From assembly GCA_023974075.1 (NCBI GenBank), contig JAMFTG010000618.1, forward strand, positions 62,001 through 126,000: DNA of 64,000 bases, read 5' to 3'. Under the pieces are notes generated by a model. The model had not been told where the DNA came from. It saw only the letters and a program-made list of their open reading frames with translations, and did no database searches. The DNA comes from Chaenocephalus aceratus. Lineage: Eukaryota > Chordata > Actinopteri > Perciformes > Channichthyidae. Both the position numbers and the translations under genes were made by a program. Below, piece by piece: positions 1-12,230 of this stretch (its first letter is position 1; the number at the start of each line of letters is the position of its first letter).

Positions 1-191
1 CAACACAATAACACGGATACAACAGTGCAACACAATAACACGGATACAACAGTGCAACACAATAACACGGATACAACAGTGCAACACAATAACACGGATA
101 CAACAGTGCAACACAATAACACGGATACAACAGTGCAACACAATAACACGGATACAACAGTGCAACACAATAACACGGATACAACAGTGCA
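1..191. repeat. 27-bp tandem repeat, about 7 copies, cut by window start
   Basis: Seven near-identical head-to-tail 27-bp units containing AACACGGATACAACAGTG. The array is already in progress at base 1, so its true length is unknown. It is open in frame on the plus strand only because 27 is a multiple of 3. Confidence 0.95.
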
Positions 192-582
192 GGACAGTCG
201 ATATACAAGTCATTGGAATATTGATATAAGTTTCAAACAGACGTTATGGAGGTTCTTTCGAAGGGGCAGGTGTTTAACGGTCTTACGGCCCGTGGTACTG
301 ATGTTGAAAAGGGCAGCAACTAAAGTATGTATTATTCACTGTTGATTATGTTCTCGATTGGTCCTTAGAAAATGTCAGAAAGATATCTTGCATTGAGTCA
401 AAACTCAAGAAATACAGCAAAAGAGCTCAAAACTCACCTCCTTCAAAGGTCTCCTATCTTGCTATTCTTAGCCATATATTATGGGTCTCAGATATTAAAA
501 CATGTCTTTGAAGTGTTTCGCTCAAAATCCCAAACAGATCATGCATTTCAGACATCCCTCATATCCCTCTATTTCAACCCTG
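192..582. other. Unannotated non-coding stretch
   Basis: I see no domain, splice structure or repeat that can be named here. Short open frames show no family features. Confidence 0.5.
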
Positions 583-2140
583 CACTGTAAAAATATCCAC
601 CATGAATTCACAATAATTACCTAGCAACTTGTTGCATGACTTTCACAGTAAGGTTCACAGAAATTTACTGTGAATGTCTTCACAGCAATGTATTGTAATT
701 TCACATCCATGATATTACAATGCATTGTTGTAAAGGTACAACTGTATACTGTAACTTCACAGCTTCAATTACTGTGATATTACAGTATGTTACTGGGGAA
801 TTACATCATTTTGTTGTACATTAATTACAACACGGGCCTGTACTTTTACATTTCTATTGTGAAAGTACTGCAGGAGTAGCCAGTAATTTACTGTAAATAT
901 ACAAATCTAAATAATACGATAATATATTGTAAATTTGACTGGGATTGTACCATAATTCAATCAGCTCAATCAACAAAGAAAATGCCCATTTTAACTTTTT
1001 ATTACTCCATTGAAGTGCAAAGTACATTTTACAGTATTTTGGAAATGTTGTTACGGCCCCAACCTCTACTCCGCGGTAGTGGCTTGTGCTGAGACCCGCA
1101 ACATGAAAGAATACACACAATAACCGGTACTTGGTAACGAGCATTTATTGATAATCAGTCGTTTGCTCACACAAGCGAAACAAAAAAAGGTCTGGAGGAC
1201 TGGCCAAAAGGAACAAACAGAAGGAGGGAACTCGAGCCAGCCACACCACGGGCCGTAGGACCCAGAACTCCCCCGCCTAACCAAAAATCAAATATAAACC
1301 CTATGGGAAACAAAATAAAGCCGCAAAAACTGGACTACCAGGTCCTCCAGGCTAAACATAAACACATCTGCAAAAATATGGCAAAGAGGTATTCTAAGGA
1401 CAGTGTCTCCAGCATTAGGATAGGTGAGACATCCTTCTCCTCCAGCTTCTCTTTATATATACACACGGCTGAGTGGAATTTGGAACACCTGGGCAGAGGC
1501 GGAGCCAGGGGCAGACCAGGTGCACCTGGGCAGAGGTGGAGCCAGGGAGACAGAAAACAAGGAAGGGAGCACTTAACACATGTCTACACAGACATCCACT
1601 CAAAGTCAACAATTTTTCTGAAGAATGTGCTGACATGGAGGTTTAATTTGCCATGCCTCTTTTTGGCTTTCGAGCCCGTCTCAGGATTAATGCCCAGGAT
1701 GCACCTGAAAACAATAAGCCAAGACAACAATTTCAATTTTACATAGATGTATATGTTGCCTCATTTATTTTAAGGCAGATGCAGCTGTGCCCCTTTCAAT
1801 TTAAGTAAAACCTGCACCAAAGAAAGACATTTGTATTTTAAAGCCAAGCAAGAGCGATACAAGCAAGAAAATCACTTAATTTGTTGTGTTATCACAGAGG
1901 ATGGTCTGAATACAGTATTTTACGATGAAATAATACAGTAACATGTTGTGAAATCCTGGTAATCATTGATCCTGTACATTCACAGTAATTAACTGTGCCT
2001 GTATTGATTTCACTGTGAAATTCTAAATTACAGTGTTATATTGTGAACATTACAGGTAAAGACTGTAAAGTGGTAAAACAGTAATTTATTGTAAAATATT
2101 ACAGCTAAATATTGTGAAATCATGGTAATATTTTACAGTG
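583..2140. mobile_element. Degenerate DNA transposon with CACTGTAAAAATAT ends
   Basis: The left end CACTGTAAAAATAT and right end ATATTTTACAGTG form terminal inverted repeats. Inside each end (about 600-890 and 1900-2130) are many copies of a TTACTGTGAATTT / CACAGTAA motif. No target-site duplication is clear and no transposase is seen. The centre (about 1060-1750) is unrelated sequence with no recognisable coding content. Confidence 0.6.
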
Positions 2141-2149
2141 TGTGTAGAG

Positions 2150-2655
2150 AAACGCTGATTTTGGGTCCTTGGGGAGGAGGCGGAGCTAATGCCTGCTCAG
2201 AATTCTGGAGATAAAGTTAAATTCGGCTGTGATGAAACGCCATCCTGTTCAAAACCACGTCAAGGATTATCTCATGGAGCTCAAATGCTTTTTCTCTCTC
2301 AGGTTTATCACAAGGTGAGTTCCTTTTTATGTCCTGCTTTTTAAACACGCTCTCCAGTTCAGGTTAGCTCTGAGTGTTAGCGATGCTAATGTAAACAAAG
2401 ACGAGATTACGTCCAAAACACGTCAGGCATTGTTTCCGATAGCAACTCTCTGTGGGTCCACCATCCGAAAATACGTCATATCGGCAGAAAATCTGTATCC
2501 GCTCGTTGTACCCCCGTTTTTAGAGATGGGGTACGGAGGAAAAGAGAGAGGGTTTTATTTTCTGACGCTGCGTGAGTTCCCCGACGCACCGGGACACATT
2601 TATGTATAAAAGACATCACAAAGTGCATTTTGCTTGATAGGTCCCCTTTAAGGTT
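2150..2655. mobile_element. TTAA-flanked MITE, copy 1
   Basis: It ends in ATAGGTCCCCTTTAA and begins near TTTTGGGTCCTTGG. An inverted copy of the same family lies at 59449-60030. The two share the ends and an internal stretch near AGCTCTGAGTGTTAGCGATG. A TTAA target would fit piggyBac-type mobilisation; that class is inferred. Confidence 0.6.
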
Positions 2656-2733
2656 AGTTTTTTACATGTGTTTTTATATGTTTCTAGTTATTGTGCTTTT
2701 TTATTATTTGACTCCCATTGTGTTATTCTATAT

Positions 2734-3066
2734 CTGTGCTTCTCAAAGTGTGGTCCGCGTGAGCGCCCCCTAGTGGTCCGTGAGTATATTGGTAACATTT
2801 CACATTTGAAATAAATACATTTATTTAAGTTTTTCGCACTCTCGCAGGAATATCTCCGCAATGGAAAGAGCTTAAGTTTCACTTTTGATTGCATGATATA
2901 GCCCAGCGCAACACCTTCATCACACATGTTGCCACTTGTTTGTAGCATTTCCAGGTGATTTGTAAAAAAACGATGTGTTTTTGGATATTTGTGGAGTTAG
3001 GTGGTCCGCGAGTGTTTTTTTTATTGGTTAAGTGGTCCTTGGTATGAAAAGGTTTGAAAAACACTG
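2734..3066. mobile_element. hAT-type MITE
   Basis: The ends (C)TGTGCTTCTCAAAG and TTTGAAAAACACTG are inverted relative to each other. GTGGTCC motifs lie inside both ends, as in common fish hAT MITEs. The flanking octamers TTCTATAT and GTCTATAC match at 6 of 8 positions, consistent with a decayed 8-bp target duplication. Confidence 0.65.
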
Positions 3067-3944
3067 GTCTATACGGTATGCATTCCCTGTACAGCACGTT
3101 GGTCACCTGAGGTTGTGCCATATACATAAATAAAGATTGAGATCGCGATGGTAAAGTGGAGCGAAGAATCCAGATCACATTCAAGGAGCACTTCTTATTC
3201 ATCGAGCGCAGCGTTTCTCAACATCAATCTGCTGCTCAGAGGGTTCCTGATGCCAGGAGCTAATGCAAGTCAGATGTAGATGATGACTGTATATGAATAT
3301 AAAGGACGGATAATGCAAACAAAGCCTCCCTGCGAAGCGTGGATCCAACACATCTCTGCCTCTGCTTATTTCATTTCTATATTTATTCTCAATGTCTTTC
3401 TTTCCATAACTATTTTTACTTAAATTAAACATGTTTTTAAAATTATTGTATTACTATTTCTACATGGTTTTACTAATATTTGGCCTTCTTTTGTTTTTAA
3501 ATCCGTTGTCTTATTATGTGTTATTTGTCTGAATTGGGTACATGCAAGTAAATTATAACATTTTCAGAATTCCAATTGAAAGTAAAATGTCCCAATAGGA
3601 TGAGAAAAGGCATCGGAGACGTTTATTCAATATGTTTCCAGCTCTTCTCCAGATATGAGACGGCTCTGGCCTCTTCTGCAGATTGGGTTTCAGGTGGGGA
3701 GATGGTTCTGTTTGAGTGAGACGAGGGTCCGGTCCAAAAAGGTATCCCCCCTCCAGCATTCAGGACTCTCACTTTCCTCCCTCTCTCTCCTCTCTCCTCT
3801 CTTTGACATTTATGCACACTTCCTAGGATCTGACATTTCATTTTTGCCTATTTTTTTTTTATTTCGTCCTAAATCCCAACTGCTTCCTCCATGTCTTCAG
3901 GCTCAGGTTATTTATATGTACCCGTTTGCAGGTAAAAGACACGG
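3067..3944. other. Unannotated non-coding stretch
   Basis: No recognisable gene or repeat boundary. It contains a pyrimidine-rich CTCTCTCC run near 3778-3800. Confidence 0.4.
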
Positions 3945-4178
3945 ATCCTTTATGAGGGCGACTGCTTGTGGGTTCGATCCCAGCCCGTGCACTCAACATG
4001 TCGAAGTGTCCTTGGGCAAGATACTTAACCCTGAGTTGCTCCCGATGGCCAACGGTGTGTGAATGTTAGGTCCTAGAGTTAGGTACACTGCTCTGTGTGA
4101 ATGTGTGATGTATGTAAAGCGCTTTGGGAGGTCTTACAGACTGGATAAAGCGCTGTATAAGTACAGTCCATTTACCCT
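3945..4178 (+). mobile_element. tRNA-derived SINE with LINE-like tail
   Basis: A B-box-like GGTTCGATCCC (3971-3981) is followed by TGTCCTTGGGCAAGATACTT and the tail motif AAGCGCTTTGGGAGG...AAAGCGCTGTATAAGTACAG. This is the layout of common fish SINEs. A related copy lies on the minus strand at 28473-28712. Confidence 0.75.
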
Positions 4179-4333
4179 TATGACACAGATTCCAAAACAA
4201 CACAGACAACAGACGCATCTCTAACAAAGTGCCTCCTCCTGAATCACATCTAAACATCACTATCACAAACATGAGCAACCCAGAAAGTTAATACATACAT
4301 AAATTCACTTTGGGACAACTATTTCAACCTCTG

Positions 4334-5160
4334 AGAGCAGAGGGGGGAGAAGTACGCAGATCTTGTACTTGAGCAGAAGTACTCAGATGTTGTACTTGAG
4401 CAGAAGTAGAAGTACTCAAATATTGTACTTGAGTAAAAGTAGAAGTACTCAGGTCTTGTTCTTGAGTAAAAGTACTCAGATATTGTACTTGAGTAAAAGT
4501 AGAAGTACTCAAATATTGTACTTGAGTAAAAGTAGAAGTACTCAGGTCTTGTATTTGAGTAAAAGTAGAAGTACTCAGGTCTTGTATTTGAGTAAAAGTA
4601 GAAGTACTCAGATCTTGTACTTGAGTAAAAGTAGAAGTACTCAGGTCTTGTTCTTGAGTAAAAGTACTCAGATCTTGTATTTGAGTAAAAGTAGAAGTAC
4701 TCAGATCTTGTACTTGAATACAAGTAGAAGTACTCAGATCTTGTACTTGAGTAAAAGTAGAAGAACTCAGATCTTGTACTTGAGTAAAAGTAGAAGTACT
4801 CAGGTCTTGTACTTGAGTAAAAGTAGAAGTACTCAGATCTTGTACTTGAGTAAAAGTAGAAGTACCAGAGTGTAGGAATACTCTGTTTCAGTAAAAGTCC
4901 TGCATTCAAAATGTTCCTCAAGTGAAAGTATAAAAGTATTCTCATCAAAATATAGTGAAAGACAGTGAAAGTAGTCGTTGTGCAGATTGGTCCATTTCAG
5001 AATAACATATATGATATGTTTTATAATGATTGATCATCAAAGTGTTCTCAAAGCAAAGTAACTAAAGGTATTACATGTTGACCTCTGAACTGTAGTGGAG
5101 TAGAAGAATCTCAATATTATACGTAAGTACAGTAACTTAGTAGTTGCTTTCCACCTCCGC
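4334..5160 (-). mobile_element. hAT-type MITE with expanded internal minisatellite
   Basis: 4350-4865 holds about 16 variant units of roughly 33 bp (some about 24 bp) with core GTACTTGAGTAAAAGTAGAA. The rest (4866-5160) ends in TACTTAGTAGTTGCTTTCCACCTC, the inverted end of a well-known fish hAT MITE family. The long minus-strand frame reading as a Tyr/Phe/Ser repeat is a by-product of the units. The same composite structure recurs at 33413-33730. Confidence 0.7.
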
Positions 5161-5764
5161 TGCGAGACGTTGCACTTTATGACCCGACCCGAGTTCCTGC
5201 TCTTGGAGGACCTGACCTGATCAGAGGGAACCGAAGCACCTCATGTTTGTCTGAATGTTAAAACAGGACAGTTTCCTTCATCCCGCCACCTCTCCTCTCT
5301 GTCCCATCTCTTCCCCCCCGCCCCCTTCCTCTCGTGCTCTCCCAAGTGCGAGGTAATGATCGTTTCCATGGCAACTAAAACCAGCTCACAGAGCGGGTTT
5401 GTTTTAATCCGGCGCCCCTCTCCCTTTCTCTCCTCCCATCCTCCCTCTCTCCCCCCCTGTCAGCACGGTCTAAATGTAATGATAATAAATGAAATAATGG
5501 CGACCCTGCACCTCATCATCACAGCTGTAATCTATCGCTGGTGGAGTCACCATCATCATCATCATCCTCTTCTTCATCCCAGTGACATCATCACAATGGT
5601 GTCAGGTCCATTCACACTGGATTTAGATAATCTCACCCACAGTGGGGAGAGGAGCACCCACACGGCTGAAACACACCCCAACAAAACATCCAGCGCACGG
5701 GATATTCTGCAGGAACACAACCCGAAAACACACACGTGCAAAACATGCAAAACAACATATATAA
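5161..5764. other. Unannotated non-coding stretch with short CAT repeat
   Basis: It contains a short (CAT)n run near 5550-5566 and pyrimidine-rich segments. No supported gene. Confidence 0.4.
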
Positions 5765-5905
5765 CATATTCTATTGACATGTAAATAGACTTTTTGCACT
5801 ACTTTTTACTTTGTATTTTATTATATATGTTGCATTGTTGGAGGTCAGAATAATGTCATTTCTACACAGCTTTGTGCAGATGACAATAAAACCTTTGAAT
5901 GTTGA
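5765..5905 (+). mobile_element. LINE 3'-end fragment
   Basis: AATAGACTTTTTGCACTAC is followed by GTGCAGATGACAATAAAACC and TTTGAATGTTGAA, a typical 3'-terminal piece of a fish LINE. A close copy lies at 59572-59713. Confidence 0.65.
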
Positions 5906-6483
5906 AAAAAATTAAGCTAATTCTGTTCAGGTGTCATGGAAGATAAGATACGCTATTGGGACATGTTTGCGTTGCAGCAGCAGAACAAGACATGGTATTG
6001 TACAATACAAAATAAAAGACTAGAAATAAACATTCCAAAATGTAAATATCTCAATAGAAATAAAATAGCATTAAAAAAAAAGTTAAAATATGAAATAAAA
6101 AGCAGGATATACCCGTATATAAGACGAATACTTGTTTTGTGTGGATGGGTCGATCACCAGAAGCCCGATGATATGAAATGTGAGCCAGTTTTAAACATTT
6201 TGGAATATACGGAGCATTACGACAACACACTCTGTAATATCTAGCATTTTGTTTTATATGCAAATTATCCGTCACTTGTGTTTTTTTCTAGTAAGATAAA
6301 AGTTTTTTTTGGTTCCCGGATGTCCTGATCTTTGTTTTGAGCAACTCTCCAATCCCAGTGACGTCATGTGTTTACAATATAAGTAGTTTATATAATACAA
6401 TAACTGATATTTGACATTACCACACAAATAATCGATTTAGTCAATAAGCAATCCAATGAGAATTCATGGTTAAGAGTGCCAAC
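5906..6483. other. AT-rich unannotated stretch
   Basis: AT-rich with poly-A runs near 6070. The open frame at 5936-6244 shows no family features and I do not call it a gene. Confidence 0.4.
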
Positions 6484-6640
6484 ATTACATTACATGTCCA
6501 TTGTTAGACGCTTTTATCCAAAGCGACTTACTGTGGACCATCCCACAGTGTCTCAGGGACACAACGACATGCTGACTGCAGTGGGGTTTGAACCTGTGAC
6601 CCACTGATCCCAACACCAACGCATTAAACCACACGCCTTC
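6484..6640 (-). mobile_element. SINE-like repeat
   Basis: The left part contains ACGCTTTTATCCAAAGCGAC, a hallmark of many fish repeats. The right part contains GGTTTGAACC, which on the minus strand reads as a tRNA B-box-like GGTTCAAACC. Part of the same sequence recurs at 30017-30106. Confidence 0.6.
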
Positions 6641-6930
6641 CATTAGAGAGAAAGAAAGATTTCAGAAACCTCTGTCTGTGGGACCCAAACTGAAATCCTC
6701 AGACTAATTCGAGGAACAGCAAGTCGACGTGACCGCCGCCTTGCCAACCACTCCGGACCATGTGCAAGGAAAAGAAAACCCTATTCTTATCCTATTTTCA
6801 GTAAGCGAGAACGTTTCGGACACAAACACTATTAACTATAACTATAACTATTAACTATTAACACTATACTTCATGTATGAAGGAAAAAAAACGGCTTAAT
6901 GTCAGTTTGTGACGTAGATTGGGTTCCCTA

Positions 6931-7545
6931 CTTAAAGGTGGGGTAAGTTTGAGAACCCGGCTCGAGATACACTTGTTGTTATATTCCATAGAATGCTCTT
7001 AGCATCCCGATAGCAACGAATATCTGAAGTGAAGGGGCGGATTCTCTTCGGCTGTGTACTTTCAAATGTCAGTGCACTCGAGCCGGTTTCTGAAACTTAC
7101 CTACCCCACTGTCACTACCCGATCCGTCCCCCTGCCCGATCGGTACTGCGCATGTGCGAGATGGTCCGCCATATTGGAGAACTCCGGACGGCAACCCAAG
7201 TAGGACACTTGACACGGTGGCTTTTAGCAAAGCTCAAAAGGAAAACTCGAGAGAGATGAGTTATTGTTATTACAACGTGACTTCACTATTATTTAACAAC
7301 TCTTTTTATTGGGTTCTTTCATTTGGCGTTAAGTACGTTGTCAGAATAAGAGAGGAATGGATTTAACTTCTGTTCGACAGCTATATGCCATACATTTTTG
7401 CATACATTCAGTAAACATGTATTCAGTATGATAGCTGTCCATCTTGGGTTGCCGTCCGGAGTTGTCCAATATGGCCGACCATCTCGCACATGCGCAAGTA
7501 CCGATCGGGCAGGGGACGGATCGGGTAGTGACACCCACCTTTAAG
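6931..7545. mobile_element. TTAA-flanked MITE (family A), interrupted by a second MITE
   Basis: The ends are CTTAAAGGTGGGGTA and, after removing the insertion, TACCCCACCTTTAAG, a perfect inverted repeat with TTAA at both edges. Internal family A sequence near 7070 contains CACTCGAGCCGGTTTCT. Related copies lie at 44692-46219, 48530-48757 and 51165-51374. Confidence 0.75.
7110..7533. mobile_element. Second MITE nested in family A, with exact 5-bp target duplication
   Basis: 7110-7200 and 7440-7533 are inverted copies of each other (about 94 bp, few mismatches), starting TGTCACTACCCGATCCGTCC. CCCAC is duplicated at 7105-7109 and 7534-7538. Removing 424 bp plus one CCCAC restores the family A end, so this insertion came second. 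Confidence 0.85.
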
Positions 7546-8418
7546 TTTAAATAAGTCAACGTAGACTTTGTATATCACACGGGACTCGGCCATTGTTCTC
7601 CTTGGTGAAAAGTCCCGTGTTGTTTTGCTCCAAACCTTACACATTGACCTTCTGCTTACGAGGTCTTTTATTATCATAATGTTTTTACGATGCAGTTTTG
7701 TTTTTGCGGAACGTAATTATGTTTGCGTACAGGCTGCTCACAAGTCCCTATTCTTCAACGTAACACACAAAGCGTGGATGGCTCCAGATCCAGAAAACAA
7801 CGCAAACTGAACACTTTGAGAATATTTTAGAACAACATGGCACCTTTGGCGTTATTGATCATACATCGTGCAGAGGGCGAGATATCGTACAACACGATAA
7901 TTATTGTACGTTAATAAGATGCTTAAAAAAGTCAGCAATTACTTTTGGTTTCACACGAGACACGAACAACGGACTCCTGAATTAATTAATGGTTCTTTTT
8001 AAGTTCTACGTCAGAGAAACGGTAGAAGGTGGTCTTTTTGTATTCCTGACATATGTAGGTTCTCAAAAAATGATATTAATTCTTCAGTAGTAGTTGGGAT
8101 TGTGTGTTAACGTTGATTCTACGAAGACCAGGTTGCTACCTGAAGCCTTTCTCCATCTCTCTGCTTCTGGGAGCCGTTTAATTTCCAAACACAAGTCAAC
8201 GGGGAGTTAAACATTCACCGTGTGTTTCTCGGTGTGTGTTTAGCGCAGCACATGTCCGCCGGGCAGCGCCTCGCAGCATCTAAGAGGAGAACAGCTGTTG
8301 AGCAGCGCTGGAGATATTTGCTCTCATCAGCAGCAGCCAGGGTTTTATTTTTTCATATAAATAACGGGAGCAAAAAGGAGACATGTCAGCATCCCTAATC
8401 GCCCGACAACACCGTAAA
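7546..8418. other. Unannotated non-coding stretch
   Basis: Nothing recognised; no domain-bearing frame and no clear repeat boundary. Confidence 0.4.
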
Positions 8419-8449
<31 letters not shown>

Positions 8450-8504
8450 CTTCTTCTTCTTCTTCTTCTTCTTCTTCTTCTTCTTCTTCTTCTTCTTCTT
8501 CTTC
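8419..8504. repeat. (TTC)n microsatellite
   Basis: About 29 TTC units, interrupted near 8505. The strand asymmetry (pure pyrimidine) makes triplex formation possible. Confidence 0.95.
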
Positions 8505-8509
8505 TCTTC

Positions 8510-9109
8510 TTCTCTCTCTTATAATCCCGTAGGACACGATCAGCCCCATCCTCTGCCCGTCCCGCACAAAACTGCTCTGTTGCTAGGAGACTGGAGGGGT
8601 GAGACGGCTGCCCCCACCATGGCCCCCACCCCCGCTGGCAGTCACACACACGCACACACACACACAGGTCAGGAGGGGGGGGGGCGGTTCACGGGAAGCA
8701 GCTGGGTCACAAAGACGGAAGACATCACATCCACCGAGGGGAGAAATGTACCCGTCTTCAACTTTTATAGTTGACACATAAACGTGAAGATTGTGTTTTA
8801 TTCTGACACGCAGAACGCCACTTGAAAGCTACGGGTGGCACAGAGGCAGAACCAAAAGCCATTACCGGATTTTAGGAATTATATTTTGCTGTTGTGGGAA
8901 GGGAAGTCACGCTGCCAATACCAGTGACATTCCTTAAGAGCATGGTAAAAAACAAAAAAGGAACACTAAATCCTTTATACTGGTCTAACAGCTCATAATT
9001 CCCTCTCTAACATCTATTTTTAATGATGTGAAAACTGTGTTTATTTAAGTTTCTCACTGTATGATTTACAAAGACTCTAAATTTAAGGATAACGTTATAA
9101 TCGGCCTAA
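8510..9109. other. Unannotated non-coding stretch
   Basis: A short (CA)n run at 8643-8666 and a G run near 8677. No supported gene. Confidence 0.4.
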
Positions 9110-10212
9110 GTGCATCATAGTGCATAATTCTATGGAACCTCCGTTGACCAGCTGCTAATAGCTATCAGCTAACTTTAACTAGCATGGATTTTTTGTTCAC
9201 CAAGTGCAACATAGTGCAAATCTATATAACCTCTTCTCATTGGCTGCTAACAGCTAACTGCTAACAGCTAACATGAACAAACATGGATGTTTTATTAATC
9301 AAGTGCAGTGCAAATCTACCGAATCTTCTTCAGCTGCTAAGAGCTAACTGCTAACAGCTAATGTTTACTAGCATGGAACAGAGTGCATCATATAGTGCAC
9401 ATCTATAGAACCTCTTCTCATTGGCTGCTAACAGCTAACTGCTAACAGCTTGAGCTAACATGAACAAACATGGATTTTTTTATTAACCAATTGTATCATA
9501 GTGCAATTATATATAACTCGACTGTTTCTAACTGCTAACAGGCTAACGTTAATTAGCATGGATTTTTTTGTTCAGCAAGTGCATCATATACCTCGGAGCT
9601 GGAGCTTGAAAAGCACCGGGTTTTCCTGTTCACACCGCAGCGGAGCAGCCTCTTAGCTCCGGAATCCGGTTCGTTTCAAGCACCAAAAAATTGTCCGGCC
9701 AGAGCAAAAGCACCGCATACGTCACGCTTACGTCGAGGCGGGGGCAGGGGCGGGATCAAATCCTGAACAACAACAAGAATCCCCCGTTTTATCCAGTTTG
9801 TACACAACGATGGAGAAACATAACAAGCAGCAGTGGTCCACTAAAGAGACCAGCTACCTACTGGGAATCTGGTCTTCCGAAGAGGTGCAGAGGAAGCTGG
9901 AGCACAATCGGCCATTGTTGTTGTTGTCGGTGTCAGCTGTGAGGGGTTTCCGCGCGGGTTGGCTTTATGAAGCAGGCACGCAAACGGTTACGCAAACGAA
10001 GACGCAATGACGCAGCACCAGTCGGACTCTGGGCGGTGTGAAAAGAGCCGGAGCTAAACCGAAGCACCGGTTCTGAACCTGAAAAGCTCTAGCACGGAGC
10101 TTGAACCGGAGTTGCGTTGGTGTGAATGAGTATAGTGCAACTCTATGGAACCGTTTAGCAGCTGCTAACTGCTAACAAGCTAATGTTAACTAGCATGGAC
10201 TAAGTGCACGTC
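9110..10212. repeat. Diverged ~105-bp tandem array, split by an insertion
   Basis: Recurring blocks contain CATAGTGCAAATCTATA, then GCTAACAGCTAACTGCTAAC, then ACTAGCATGGATTTTT. Copies run from 9115 to about 9590 and resume at 10128-10205 after the element at 9594-10127. Confidence 0.75.
9594..10127 (+). mobile_element. Harbinger-like non-autonomous element with Myb/SANT-like remnant
   Basis: The element interrupts the ~105-bp array. Its two ends share inverted GAGCTT...AGCACCGG and CACACCG-type motifs. A short plus-strand frame (9798-10010) contains WSTKETSYLLGIWSSEEVQ, which resembles the Myb/SANT-like (MADF-type) domain of the Harbinger accessory protein. No nuclease is present. Exact boundaries are uncertain. 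Confidence 0.5.
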
Positions 10213-10398
10213 GTATCCACCGCTAGTTTTCTGTAAATTAAATAAAATGAGACAATGCTACATCGTACGGAGGGCCACGGATGACTGATACTAAATGTCT
10301 GGTATCGTTACCTCACTTCAAGGGGAGGACCGGAAAGCCCTGCCTCACAATAAGTAGCTTAAGTTGCAGCAGCAGTGATGTCAGAGGGACTGTCCTTA

Positions 10399-10399
<1 letters not shown>

Positions 10400-10484
<85 letters not shown>
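10400..10484. repeat. (GT)n microsatellite
   Basis: An essentially pure TG dinucleotide run of about 84 bp. Frames through it (poly-CV or poly-TH) are artefacts. Confidence 0.95.
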
Positions 10485-10486
<2 letters not shown>

Positions 10487-11065
10487 TAAAGATGGCTGTG
10501 TCAACAGTACTCATGACTCAGATTATCTCACTGCAGATGTGACAACAGGTCATCTTTTAAAGCCCCATCTCCCCTCTGTAAATCTATCACACTGCTAATG
10601 GACACAGCAATGACACAACCCTTGTTTCTTCTTCTGTGTGTCAGCGTGTGTGTGTGTCAGGGTGTGTGTGACATTAAAACTATGGGACAAAAGAGACCAT
10701 TACCTCCATATTGCCCCAAATGTCTGCGTCTGTTTCTTTTCTTTCACCATCCTCCTCGATTCACGACGCCCCTGTCATTAAATCCACATTATGTGCTCTT
10801 GTCCCACATCCATATCTTTGTGTGTGTGTGTGTTTCTCCCCCCGCCTGCTCCCATGATGAACATTATTTGATAGAGTGTGTGACATCCCCGATATCCCAG
10901 CGAGACGCAGACGGTCCCACCGGCCGGCTGCTGACGTTTCGGTCTCAAAGCGGTTTGAAAATGACGGCTCAGAGTCCATTATCAGACCGTCCCAGTTCGT
11001 TAAACGTCGGCCCGGCAAAGGTATTAAAAATGACGGTGGGAAGATTATTGCCGTCTTAAAGACTC

Positions 11066-11067
<2 letters not shown>
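10485..11067. other. Unannotated non-coding stretch
   Basis: Short interrupted GT tracts near 10640-10670 and 10819-10832. No supported gene. Confidence 0.4.
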
Positions 11068-11131
<64 letters not shown>

Positions 11132-11149
11132 TGTGTGCGTGTGTGTGTG
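11068..11149. repeat. (GT)n microsatellite, 3' part interrupted
   Basis: Pure GT to about 11126, then GT interrupted by GC. Confidence 0.9.
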
Positions 11150-11454
11150 AGGAGCAGGACTATCTCCCACACAGGGGGGAGGCCCCCGGGCCAGTTAAAA
11201 ATGGTGTTAATTTCTCGTCCTATGGGAAAGCAAAGAGCGGCCTCTCCATGGCAACAGAGAGGGTGCTGAAGGGAGGAAACAGAGCAGCGACCCCCTCTTT
11301 GTACAGCACACACACTGACACACACACACTGACACATGCAACGAGCAGCAGCGTTTCATCAGCGTGTACAGTAACCGTCACATAACGTCTGCAGTCTGAC
11401 GGGAAAATAATCTGCAACTGTTTTTGATTGATTGTTAAAGTCGTTTTTCATACA

Positions 11455-12086
11455 GAAAATGCCGTTTCCAGCTTCCCAAATATGGAGATTTGCTGCTTCT
11501 CTGTTTGATTTCACATTAAAGTGAATATCTTGGGGTTTAGGACAGACAACATAAGACCTCTAAAGGCATCACCCTGGACCCTTTACCATGTTCTGACAAT
11601 TTACAGGCCAATATGATTCTCGAGCCAATCATTGATGTCGTTTCCTTGTCTCAGTTTCTCTGAATTTCTCTGTCTTACCTACAAAGAACAAAGCTCATCA
11701 AAGTCACCCAGCTTACAGTCAGAGGTTCATTCTTTCTCAATTTAAAGACTATAGTTGACGAATGGTATCTATTAGTTGTTTGAGAAGATACATCTCCAAC
11801 AGATTCGATAATCAGTATTTTGTGATGGAAACATTTCTTTAAAAGCTGTTTTCAGCCTCAAATATCGAGATTTTCCATTTTCCGGTAAATCGTTTGATCT
11901 AGGAGACAATTTGTAGTTGCAGCCTTTTTTTATGAAAACAGTCTTTCTTACGAAGACAGGCCCGTAAAAGTCAAACGGCGCCTCACATGCAGAGGGCAAT
12001 CCTTGCTAATCAAGAGCTACAACAATTTTACAAGTAATGTATAACATGTCTTTAAATGCTGTTTTCAGCCCCTCTATGGAGATTTC

Positions 12087-12126
<40 letters not shown>

Positions 12127-12230
12127 CATCCTTGGGTTTGGGGAAAGACATTTAAAGACATCAGCTTGGCCCCTTAGAAACTAGGATTGATGTTTTTCAT
12201 TATCCTGACATTTTATAGACTAGGAAAATC
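11455..12230. repeat. Diverged dispersed repeat, two full and one partial copy
   Basis: 11455-11640 and 12055-12235 share GCCGTTTCCAGC / GCTGTTTTCAGC, TATGGAGATTT, CTTGGGTTTGG-like, AGACATCA and TGACATTTTA blocks in the same order. A partial third copy lies at 11820-11880. They look like old copies of one interspersed family. The frame at 11772-11999 is not a gene. Confidence 0.5.
12092..12118. repeat. (TA)n microsatellite
   Basis: A pure TA run of about 13 units. Confidence 0.95.

Noticed and set aside
1303..1746. 147-codon frame as a gene
   Set aside because: No family motif, low-complexity Gly/Arg stretch, and it lies inside a DNA transposon.
3655..4062. 135-codon frame as a gene
   Set aside because: Its 3' part is the SINE at 3945-4178 and the rest shows no domain or splice support.
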